Shown: positions 31,726 to 38,629 of the stretch, piece after piece
Position numbering within the stretch: position 1 is the stretch's first letter
Layout: the number at the start of each line of letters is the position of its first letter
Assembly: GCA_036521075.1 (NCBI GenBank)
Contig: DATDIL010000079.1
Location: 1-38,629 of the forward strand
Source: DAIDKA01 sp036521075
Lineage (GTDB): Bacteria > Pseudomonadota > Gammaproteobacteria > Steroidobacterales > Steroidobacteraceae
Direction of reading: 5' to 3'
DNA length: 38,629 nucleotides
Notes under the pieces: model-generated
Seen by the model: only the letters and a program-made list of their open reading frames with translations
What the model was told of the DNA's origin: nothing
The model's database searches: none
Program-made: the position numbers and the translations under genes

Positions 31726-34185
31726 ATGCGCAATCGATACCTGGGCTGGCTGTTACTCGCGTTCATGTTCCCCTTTTCCGCCTTGGGCGCCGAGGGGTCC
31801 AGCGGTGCCGTCGACTCCGCGCAAGCGAAACAGTACTGGGGCTTCCTCAACGAGTATTGCAGCAAGTGCCATAACACGACCGACTGGGCAGGCGGGGTCG
31901 CCTTCGGCGCCATGAGCGCGCAGGACATTCCCAGCGACGCGAAAGTCTGGGAGAAAGCCATCCAGAAGCTGAGCGGCCGGCTCATGCCGCCGCCCGGAAA
32001 TCACCAGCCGCCGCAACCTTCCATCGATGCTTTCGTTCATTGGATGGAGCACAGCATCGATCACGCCGCGGCGACACATCCTGCGTATACCGGGTGGGTG
32101 GCCCTGCATCGGCTCAACCGCAAGGAATACGAGCACGCGGTGTGGGATCTGCTGCGGGTGAAGATCGATGCCGAACGGCTTCTGCCCAAGGACGACCAGG
32201 CCGGAGGCTTCGACAATATCGCCGATGTGCTCCAGGTTTCCTCCACCTTCCTCAACCAGTATCTCGCCTCGGCGCGACAGGCCGCCAGCGAGGCGGTGGG
32301 CGATTCCCACGCAACGTCCGTCACGACCCAGTACACCGCGGGTCCGGATAGCGGTGCGCAGCTCTATCGGGGGCCGGGAATGCCGCTCGGGTCGCGAGGC
32401 GGGTTTCAGGTGACGCATGACTTTCCGGCCGACGGGAAGTACGAACTGGATATCGGCAACCTCGCGGTCGCGCTGTGGGTATTGAATCTCGAATTCAAGA
32501 ACCACATCGTCGCCTCTCTCGACGGCAAGCCCTTCTGGCAGGGCGATGTGGGCGGCGATGCGCAAACCAAGGCCATCGATCAGCAGCAGGATCGTGCGGT
32601 CGACGCCATCAACAAGACGCTGAAGCACATCGATTTCCATGCGACAGCGGGGCCGCACGTTGTCAGTGTCACCTTCGTGCATCGCGACTTCGCCGAGTCG
32701 GAGGGTCGGCTGCAGCCGCTCAGCGCCGGCGATACCCAGGACGAGGTCCTCAGGCTGCGCTCCTTCTCGATCAAGGGGCCCCTCGAGGTCACCGGCCTGG
32801 GTTGGACTCCGAGCCGCCGCAAGATCTTTAGCTGCATGCCGCAATCTGCGCAGGACGAGCCACGGTGCGCCAGGCAGATCATCACGACGCTTGCGCAGGA
32901 AGCCTATAGACGTCCGGTGACAGCCGAGGACGTGGATCCCCTGATGGCGATCTATACCGCAGGCGCGCGGGACGGCGGCTTCGAAACCGGAGTCCGTAAC
33001 GTGATCACGGCCATCCTCGCAAGCCCGTTCTTCCTCTATCGGGCTGAGCCGACCCCGGATCATGTGCAACCGGGGCAAACGTATCACATCACCGACCTCG
33101 AACTCGCCTCGCGCCTTGCATTCTTTCTCTGGAGCAGCGAACCCGACAGCGAGCTGATCACCCTGGGGACACAGAACCGGCTGCACGAGCCGGCGGTCCT
33201 GAAGGCCCAGGTGCTGCGGATGTTGAAGGATCCGCGCGCGATCACGCTCGCCTCGAACTTCGCGTTCCAGTGGCTCAACGTTGATCGCCTTGCGGAGGTC
33301 ACGCCGGACCAGAAGGACTTTCCGGGCGTCGGTGATCCGCGACCGCTCTTCCGCAAGGAGCTCAAGCTCTTCGTGAACAGCGTGTTCAGCGACAACCTCG
33401 ACGTGGTCGACCTGCTCACGGCGAATTGGACGTACCTCAATCGCGACCTGGCGCTGCTTTACGGCATCAATGACGTGCGAGGCACGCGTTTCCGGCGCGT
33501 CGAGCTCACCAATCCCGTTCGGTTCGGCCTGCTGGGCAAGGGCGCGTTTCTTATGGGCCAGTCGTACCCGACCCGCACCGCGCCCGTGCTGCGCGGCAAA
33601 TGGATCCTCGACAGCATCCTGGATGCCCCGCCCGATCCTCCGCCGCCCGGCGTGAAGATGAACCTGCAGTCCGAGGAGGTGGGTGCCAAGGCGCTGACCG
33701 TGCGCCAGGAGATGGTCATCCATCGCCGCGACCCGAGTTGCTTCGCCTGTCATGGAGTGCTCGATCCCCTCGGCCTCGCATTTCAGAACTTCGACGCCGT
33801 GGGCCGATGGCAAACCATGGACCGCTATACCCACGCGCCCATCGACGCGTCGGCGACCCTCCCGGGCGGCTTCAAGGTCGACGGACCGACCGGAGTACGC
33901 AAGTTCGTCCTGCGCGATCCGTCCCGGTTCGTGACGGCGCTCACCGAGAACCTGATGACCTACGCGCTCGGCCGCACACTCGGCGATCAAGACCAGCCCG
34001 AAGTCCGCGCCATCGTTCAAGCCAGCGCGCAGGACGACTATCGCTTCGCATCAATCGTCATGGGAATCGTATCGAGCTCCGAGTTCCTGATGAGCACAGC
34101 ACCACCTGCCGCGTCGGTGAAGACCGCGCAGGTGCTACGACCCGTTACAGCCGCGGTGAGCAATCAACCAAGGCAGGTTCAGTAA
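31726..34185 (+). CDS. DUF1592/DUF1588/DUF1585 exported c-type cytochrome-like protein
   Basis: An 819-residue protein with a signal peptide (about 1-22) and GAGG upstream of the ATG. A heme c motif CSKCH (C45, C48, H49) opens a cytochrome-like domain. DUF1587 follows (LHRLNRKEYEHAVWDLL), then a carbohydrate-binding-like beta domain, DUF1592 (AILASPFFLYRAEP), and DUF1588 with RTAPVLRGKWILDSILDAPP. A second CFACH motif (C672, C675, H676) precedes the C-terminal DUF1585 (PSRFVTALTENLMTYALGR). Such proteins abound in Planctomycetes, Verrucomicrobia and some Gammaproteobacteria with DUF1552 partners. They are thought to take part in periplasmic redox or polymer breakdown, and the activity is unproven. 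The next gene is 10 bases away. Confidence 0.92.
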   Translation: MRNRYLGWLLLAFMFPFSALGAEGSSGAVDSAQAKQYWGFLNEYCSKCHNTTDWAGGVAFGAMSAQDIPSDAKVWEKAIQKLSGRLMPPPGNHQPPQPSIDAFVHWMEHSIDHAAATHPAYTGWVALHRLNRKEYEHAVWDLLRVKIDAERLLPKDDQAGGFDNIADVLQVSSTFLNQYLASARQAASEAVGDSHATSVTTQYTAGPDSGAQLYRGPGMPLGSRGGFQVTHDFPADGKYELDIGNLAVALWVLNLEFKNHIVASLDGKPFWQGDVGGDAQTKAIDQQQDRAVDAINKTLKHIDFHATAGPHVVSVTFVHRDFAESEGRLQPLSAGDTQDEVLRLRSFSIKGPLEVTGLGWTPSRRKIFSCMPQSAQDEPRCARQIITTLAQEAYRRPVTAEDVDPLMAIYTAGARDGGFETGVRNVITAILASPFFLYRAEPTPDHVQPGQTYHITDLELASRLAFFLWSSEPDSELITLGTQNRLHEPAVLKAQVLRMLKDPRAITLASNFAFQWLNVDRLAEVTPDQKDFPGVGDPRPLFRKELKLFVNSVFSDNLDVVDLLTANWTYLNRDLALLYGINDVRGTRFRRVELTNPVRFGLLGKGAFLMGQSYPTRTAPVLRGKWILDSILDAPPDPPPPGVKMNLQSEEVGAKALTVRQEMVIHRRDPSCFACHGVLDPLGLAFQNFDAVGRWQTMDRYTHAPIDASATLPGGFKVDGPTGVRKFVLRDPSRFVTALTENLMTYALGRTLGDQDQPEVRAIVQASAQDDYRFASIVMGIVSSSEFLMSTAPPAASVKTAQVLRPVTAAVSNQPRQVQ

Positions 34186-34195
34186 GGTGGGCACC

Positions 34196-35515
34196 ATGTA
34201 CATCACGAAGAAGCATCTATCCCGTCGCACCGTGCTTCGAGGCATCGGCGCCAGTTTCAGCCTGCCTTTGCTCGATGCGATGATTCCGGCGGGCACAGCG
34301 CTCGCGCAGACGCCCGCCAAGCCGATGCCATACATGGCATGCATCTATATTCCGCATGGCGCGGTCGCCGAAAACTGGGATCCGAAGGAGGCCGGCTCCA
34401 ATTACACGATGTCGCCAATCCTGAAGCCGCTCGAGCCCCATCGTCAGTACCTGACGATCGTGAGCGGACTCAGGAACCGAGCCGCCGAGAGTCCGGCACC
34501 TCACGCGATCACTCCGGGAACCTGGCTTACGGCAGTCCACCCGCCGCACAGCCAGCAGCCGGACGTAGGCCCTTCGGTGGAACAGGTCGCGGCGCGGATT
34601 TTGTCGAAGGGTTTGCCACTGCAGTCGATCGAACTTGCGGGGGAAGGCGGTGGCGGCGCGAGCGACCCGGCATTCGGAGCCTCGTATTCCGACACAATTT
34701 CCTTTCGCACCGGCAGACAACCGCTGCCGATGATTCAGGATCCGCGGACGGTGTTCACGACACTGTTCGGCGATGGCAATACGCCGCAGCAGCGTGCGGC
34801 CATCCTCCGGGAGACCGGAAGCATCCTTGATTTCGTCCGCGAGAGTACTCAACAGCTGCAGCGAGGACTGGGGACCGCGGACCAGCGCCGGGTGAGCGAC
34901 TACCTTGACTCCGTCCGCGAGGTCGAGCGCCGGATCCAGGGCATGGAGGCGAAGTTCGGCTCAGGCACGGGCATGAAACTGCCGGATGCTCCAGAGGGCA
35001 TCCCGGACGATTACGGCAAGATGCTCGAGACCATGTTCGAAATGATGAAGCTTTCCTGGCAGGCGAACATGACCCGCTGCGCAACCTTCATGATGGCGCG
35101 TGAGGTCACCATGCGCACCTTCCCCAATCTTAGTATTTCGGATGCGTGGCACCCGCTCTCCCATCACCACAACGACCCGGACAATCTCGCGAAGCTCACG
35201 CGGATCCAGCACTTCATGACGCAGTCGTTCGCGGGTTTCGTCAAGAAGCTCGCGGAGACCCAGGACGGCGACGGGACGCTGCTCGATCATGCCATCGTTC
35301 TTTACGGCAGCGACATGGCCAACAGCGACTTGCACAACCACGCTCCGCTGCCGCAGGTGCTGATGGGCCATGGGTGCGGCACGATCAAGGGCGGACAGCA
35401 TCTCGTCTATCCAGCCGATTCAGTGCACGCGAACCTGTTGCTCACGATGCTTCATCGAGCGGGTGTTCCCGCCAAGTCGCATGGCGACAGCACGGGCGAG
35501 TTGACGCAGATCTAA
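34196..35515 (+). CDS. DUF1552-family Tat-exported protein
   Basis: A 439-residue protein. The ATG at 34196 is favoured because AAGGTG lies upstream. A GTG nine bases earlier is the alternative. The twin-arginine signal is SRRTVLRGIGASFSLPLLD, with cleavage near ALAQT, so the protein is folded in the cytoplasm and exported. Typical family blocks are YMACIYIPHGAVAENWDP, TGRQPLPMIQDPRTVFTTLFGDG, SVREVERRIQGMEAK and YGSDMANSDLHNHAPLP. The fold resembles sulfatase/phosphatase-like (DUF1501-type) proteins, but no activity is known. It is nearly always encoded with a DUF1592 protein, as here. Confidence 0.92.
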   Translation: MYITKKHLSRRTVLRGIGASFSLPLLDAMIPAGTALAQTPAKPMPYMACIYIPHGAVAENWDPKEAGSNYTMSPILKPLEPHRQYLTIVSGLRNRAAESPAPHAITPGTWLTAVHPPHSQQPDVGPSVEQVAARILSKGLPLQSIELAGEGGGGASDPAFGASYSDTISFRTGRQPLPMIQDPRTVFTTLFGDGNTPQQRAAILRETGSILDFVRESTQQLQRGLGTADQRRVSDYLDSVREVERRIQGMEAKFGSGTGMKLPDAPEGIPDDYGKMLETMFEMMKLSWQANMTRCATFMMAREVTMRTFPNLSISDAWHPLSHHHNDPDNLAKLTRIQHFMTQSFAGFVKKLAETQDGDGTLLDHAIVLYGSDMANSDLHNHAPLPQVLMGHGCGTIKGGQHLVYPADSVHANLLLTMLHRAGVPAKSHGDSTGELTQI

Positions 35516-35524
35516 GGGGGCCAC

Positions 35525-37105
35525 ATGCGCCGCAACGTGATCGCAGTTCTCGCAGCCCTGTTGACCAACACCGGCCTGGGCATTGCCATTGCGGATGAGG
35601 CTCCTACCTCGCTCATCGAAGCGGCGCAGGCGGGCAACGCGGCCAGCGCGCTCGGCCTGGTCGCGCATGGCGCCAATGTCAATGCGCGCGCCGCCGACGG
35701 CACCACGGCTCTCATGTGGGCGGCACACAACGATGACGTCGATCTGACCCAGGCGCTGCTCAAGAAGGGTGCTGACGTGGGCGCGGTGAACCTGTACGGC
35801 ACCTCGGCGATGCAGCAGGCGGCAATCGGCGCGTATACGCCGATTCTGAAGCTGCTGCTGCATGCGGGCGCCGATGTTAATTCCCCGAATGCCGAGGGCC
35901 AGAGCGCCCTCATGGTCGTCGCGCGAACGGGAAACGTCGCGGCGGCGAAGCTGTTGCTCAGCCACGGTGCAACGGTCGACGCGATGGAGGAGTGGGGTGG
36001 CCAGACGGCCCTCATGTGGGCCGCCGCGCAGGCTCAGCCGCAGATACTGCAACTGCTCATCAAGCACCACGCGCAACTTGACCGGCGCTCGGCGGTGCGC
36101 GACTGGCAGCGGCGCGTCACCGCCGAAGGCCGTCCGCTGATCATGGACAACGGCGGGCTCACGGCGTTGATCTTTGCCGCGCGCCAGGGCTGCACTCAGT
36201 GCGTCCGGGAGCTGGTTAAGGCCGGCGCGGATATCAACGAGGGTGATGCCGACAACGCCACCGCGCTGGTCGTCGCGCTGATGAACCAGCACTTTGACCT
36301 TGCGAAGGTTCTGATCGATGCCGGCGCCGACGTGAACAAGTGGGATTTCTTCGGGGACACTCCGCTGTATGTCGCGATTGACTTGAATACCCTTCCGACC
36401 GGCGGGCGCGCCGACCTGCCGTCGGCCGACATCCTCACCGGATACGACATCGCGAAGCTGCTGCTCGGCAAGGGCGCGAATCCGAACGCGCAGCTGAAAC
36501 TGCGGCCTCCCTATCGCAACGGCATCTTCGATAGGGGCGGCGACGAGGTTCTTTCCACGGGCGCAACACCGCTGCTCCTCGCCGCCAAGGACGGAGACGT
36601 GCAATCGGTGCAGTTGCTTGTGCAGTATCATGCGCTCGTGAATCTGCCCAATGCGCAGGGTGTGACGCCGCTGATGGCTGCCGCCGGCATCGGGCAGAGC
36701 TTCAATCCCTCGCGGGGACGCTACAAGACGGATGCCGAGGCCGCAGCGTGCGTGGAGACGCTGTACAAGGCCGGCGGCAGCATCACGGCGCAGGACGCGC
36801 AGCGCCAGACAGCGTTGTTTGGCGCAGCCAAGCAGGGGTGGGATCAGACCGTCGCGCAGCTCGTCTCGTACGGCGCGGCGCTCCAGCCTTCCGATCGGTA
36901 CGGCCTGCACCCGATCGACTACGCGCGCGGCAACTACTATCGGGCATTCCTCGAGCCTCAGCCTGCGGTCCGCAAGTCCACGGTGACGGTGCTCACTCAC
37001 GACATCACGGCGAAGACGGGGAAGCCGCCGATCCTCTATCCGCGCGACGTGACCCATATCCAGCTCGGCGTCGCGGCCGCCCAGAACCGTCAGGTCACCC
37101 GCTGA
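35525..37105 (+). CDS. exported ankyrin-repeat protein
   Basis: A 526-residue protein with a signal peptide (about 1-24) and AGGGGG before the ATG. From residue about 27 to 480 there are roughly ten ankyrin repeats with patterns such as DGTTALMWAAHNDDVDLTQA, LLLHAGADVNSPNAEGQSAL and GVTPLMAAAGIG. A longer insert lies between repeats around 295-345. The C-terminal part (from about 485) is non-repetitive. Ankyrin repeats bind other proteins. Encoded nine bases after DUF1552, it may scaffold or protect the DUF1592/DUF1552 complex in the periplasm. It converges on the PQQ dehydrogenase gene. Confidence 0.91.
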   Translation: MRRNVIAVLAALLTNTGLGIAIADEAPTSLIEAAQAGNAASALGLVAHGANVNARAADGTTALMWAAHNDDVDLTQALLKKGADVGAVNLYGTSAMQQAAIGAYTPILKLLLHAGADVNSPNAEGQSALMVVARTGNVAAAKLLLSHGATVDAMEEWGGQTALMWAAAQAQPQILQLLIKHHAQLDRRSAVRDWQRRVTAEGRPLIMDNGGLTALIFAARQGCTQCVRELVKAGADINEGDADNATALVVALMNQHFDLAKVLIDAGADVNKWDFFGDTPLYVAIDLNTLPTGGRADLPSADILTGYDIAKLLLGKGANPNAQLKLRPPYRNGIFDRGGDEVLSTGATPLLLAAKDGDVQSVQLLVQYHALVNLPNAQGVTPLMAAAGIGQSFNPSRGRYKTDAEAAACVETLYKAGGSITAQDAQRQTALFGAAKQGWDQTVAQLVSYGAALQPSDRYGLHPIDYARGNYYRAFLEPQPAVRKSTVTVLTHDITAKTGKPPILYPRDVTHIQLGVAAAQNRQVTR

Positions 37106-37145
37106 CGGCACCCCGCTCGGGCGTTATCGCACGCTCGCCGATCAT

Positions 37146-37159
37146 GCACCTACTGGTGC
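37146..37159. terminator. hairpin between convergent ankyrin and PQQ genes
   Basis: GCACC-TACT-GGTGC, a perfect 5-base stem with a 4-base loop, overlaps the stop codon of the minus-strand gene in the 44-base gap between two convergent genes. It may act as a weak bidirectional terminator. There is no T-run, so confidence is low. Confidence 0.3.
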
Positions 37160-38629
37160 GCCGCCGGCGCAGGCGGCGGACCCCCTGCGCCAGCAGGCGG
37201 CCCGCCAGGGCCACGCGGCCCGAACTTCGGCGGGTTGCGCTTGAGCTCGTTCGCGCGCGCGGTGAGGAAGGAGCGGATCGCCTCCGCATCCTCCGCCTTC
37301 AATGAGTTCTTGAATGAAATCATGCCGTTCTCGGCGAGCGCGCCATCGACCACGATGGCCTTGAACAGATCGGGGGCATTGAGCGCGACCGTGTAGTTAA
37401 GGTCCGGGAAGCCACTGAAAATGCGCCCGCCCTCGTGGCAGCCGGTGCAGTTGCGCTGGTAGAGGTCCTGGCCGCGCGCATGCATCGCCGCATCGCCGAA
37501 GTCCGCCGGCGGGTTGAGCACCTGCGGCACCGGCGGCGGGGCCGGCGGCAGCTGCACGCTGCCGTTGAGCTTGTATACCAGCAGGCGGTTCTTGCCGGCG
37601 GCGGCGGCAAAGCCGGTGCTGGCCGAGGAGATCACCGCGATGTACTGCTCGCCGTCGAGCGTGTACGTCACCGGGCCCGGCACGACGTTGCCCTGGGTGT
37701 CGACCGCCCACACCTTCTCGCCGGTATCGGCGCGGAACGCCGCGAACTTCTTTCCGGGAATGCCCTGGAACACGAGGTTGCCGGCGGTCGTGAGCGTGCC
37801 GGCGCTGCCGCTGCCTTCGCGCTGCTCCCAGGCCACCTTGCGGGCCACCGGATCCCAGGCCAGCAGGTACGCGCCGGGGTTCTCGACCTCGGGCCGCTTG
37901 CCTTCCGGCGGATGGCCCTGGGCGACATCCACCATCTGGTTACCCAGGATACGACCGCCTTCCTCCGCGTAGAACGAAGCCACGCCGCGGCGCGCGGAGA
38001 AGTAAATCAGGCCCGTCTGCGGGTTGAACGATTGCGGATACCATACATGCGCCTGCGACGGCAGCACCCAGAAACCCTTGCCGGTCTTGCCGTAGTTGGC
38101 TTCCGGATTGAGGATGGGCTTCCAGTTGTTCTCCTTGTCGAAGCCCAGCGCCCAATTGATCTTCGGTACATACGGATCCGCCGATACCACCTTGCCGGTG
38201 GCCGCCTCGATCACGTAGAACACCCCGTTCTTCGGCGCCTGCATCACCACATGTTTCGGCTGGCCACCGACGCTGATGTCCGCCAGCGTCAGCGGCGCGG
38301 TGTTGTCGAAGTCGAAGCCGTCCATCGGCGTGGCCTGGTAATGCCACTGATACTTGCCGGTCTTCGCATGCACCGCGATGATGGAAGAGGTGAATAGGTT
38401 GTCGCCACCGCCCGGCGAACGCAGGTGCGCCGGCCACGGCACGCCGTTGCCGGTGCCGAAGATCACCAGATCCGACTGGGGATTGTAGACGATGCCATCC
38501 CAGGTGCTGCCGCCGCCGCCTTTCTCCCACCACTTGCCGTTCCAGGTCTTTGCGGCCATCGGCATCACGTTATCGGATGCTTCGCCGTCTGGACCCTTCG
38601 AGGGATCGCCCGGCACGGTGTAGAACTTC
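37150..38629 (-). CDS. PQQ-dependent dehydrogenase with C-terminal cytochrome c (5' end outside window)
   Basis: About 493 C-terminal residues are visible, and the frame is open to the window edge. The FYTVPGDPSKG motif near the edge is normally internal, so a GTG there is not the start. Quinoprotein propeller motifs are GGGGSTWDGIVYNPQSDLV, GTGNGVPWP, SPGGGDNLFTSSIIAVHA, the DGFDFDNTAPL block (site of the probable catalytic Asp), MQAPKNGVFYVIEA and GHPPEGKRP. A c-type cytochrome domain with CTGCH follows, then a Pro/Gly/Ala-rich tail. It is a periplasmic quinohemoprotein alcohol (or similar) dehydrogenase feeding electrons to the respiratory chain. It is convergent with the ankyrin gene. Confidence 0.92.
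   Translation of the reverse strand, partial: KFYTVPGDPSKGPDGEASDNVMPMAAKTWNGKWWEKGGGGSTWDGIVYNPQSDLVIFGTGNGVPWPAHLRSPGGGDNLFTSSIIAVHAKTGKYQWHYQATPMDGFDFDNTAPLTLADISVGGQPKHVVMQAPKNGVFYVIEAATGKVVSADPYVPKINWALGFDKENNWKPILNPEANYGKTGKGFWVLPSQAHVWYPQSFNPQTGLIYFSARRGVASFYAEEGGRILGNQMVDVAQGHPPEGKRPEVENPGAYLLAWDPVARKVAWEQREGSGSAGTLTTAGNLVFQGIPGKKFAAFRADTGEKVWAVDTQGNVVPGPVTYTLDGEQYIAVISSASTGFAAAAGKNRLLVYKLNGSVQLPPAPPPVPQVLNPPADFGDAAMHARGQDLYQRNCTGCHEGGRIFSGFPDLNYTVALNAPDLFKAIVVDGALAENGMISFKNSLKAEDAEAIRSFLTARANELKRNPPKFGPRGPGGPPAGAGGPPPAPAAHQ

Noticed and set aside
31753..34020. Long open frame on the minus strand (about 755 codons) opposite the DUF1592 gene
   Set aside because: High-GC shadow of the plus-strand gene. 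No domain or signal is recognisable, and the plus-strand protein matches known families along its whole length.
35420..37111. Long minus-strand frame opposite the ankyrin gene (about 563 codons)
   Set aside because: It is the antisense of a repetitive ankyrin gene, which explains its length and apparent internal repetition.
1..38629. CRISPR arrays, tRNA/rRNA genes, IS elements, att sites
   Set aside because: No regular direct repeats, cloverleaf-like segments, transposase frames or terminal inverted repeats were noticed by eye. A dedicated scan was not possible.

Overview
The window is GC-rich, densely coded chromosomal DNA of a Gram-negative bacterium. The evidence for Gram-negative is an RND efflux permease with an outer-membrane factor, an AsmA-type protein, Tat and lipoprotein signals, an ECF sigma factor and a quinoprotein dehydrogenase. 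The mix of DUF1592/DUF1552 proteins, an ankyrin protein, L-lactate permease and AAHS-family MFS carriers resembles soil or freshwater Gammaproteobacteria (Steroidobacter/Nevskia-like). That placement is inference and was not tested. I saw no rRNA, tRNA, CRISPR array, insertion sequence or phage gene.

Layout: (1) 1-2895, the 3' part of an RND permease gene coupled to an outer-membrane lipoprotein gene. (2) 2976-7970, lactate permease, two paralogous secreted proteins of unknown function and an AsmA-like protein, all on +. (3) 7997-10240 (-), a small exported protein and a membrane-anchored TolB/TPR protein. (4) 10351-13300, an AAHS-type MFS carrier divergent from a CmcJ/NvfI-type oxygenase and a sulfotransferase-like protein. 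(5) 13297-21417 (-), an eight-gene operon with a divergent LysR gene at 21507-22511. (6) 22442-24285, a lipoprotein metallo-beta-lactamase-fold protein and a prolyl-4-hydroxylase-like dioxygenase. (7) 24295-27251, a YkgJ protein coupled to a Tat-exported carboxylesterase, and a CBS protein. (8) 27261-29592 (-), two ABC permeases without an ATPase. (9) 29726-31358, ECF sigma factor, membrane protein and DUF4252 protein. (10) 31726-37105, DUF1592, DUF1552 and ankyrin-repeat proteins, convergent with a PQQ dehydrogenase-cytochrome c gene that runs off the window end.

The most unusual part is region 5. In order of transcription it encodes an aconitase-family small subunit (D2), an ornithine-cyclodeaminase-family protein, two M24 'pita-bread' proteins, an aconitase-family large subunit (C2), an MFS carrier, and a second large/small pair (C1, D1). 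The five junctions from D2 through C2 to its neighbours are ATGA overlaps or a 3-base gap. C1 keeps the three cysteines expected to bind the [4Fe-4S] cluster (C300, C360, C363). C2 aligns to it without gaps in this region and has Ser, Ala and Asn at exactly those positions. The two M24 proteins have lost most or all of their metal ligands, and the shorter one also lacks the segment carrying the conserved His. The operon therefore pairs a conventional Fe-S hydro-lyase with a cluster-less relative and two metal-free amidohydrolase-fold proteins. The likely role is uptake and breakdown (or remodelling) of an organic acid containing a C-N bond. The substrate cannot be read from the sequence.
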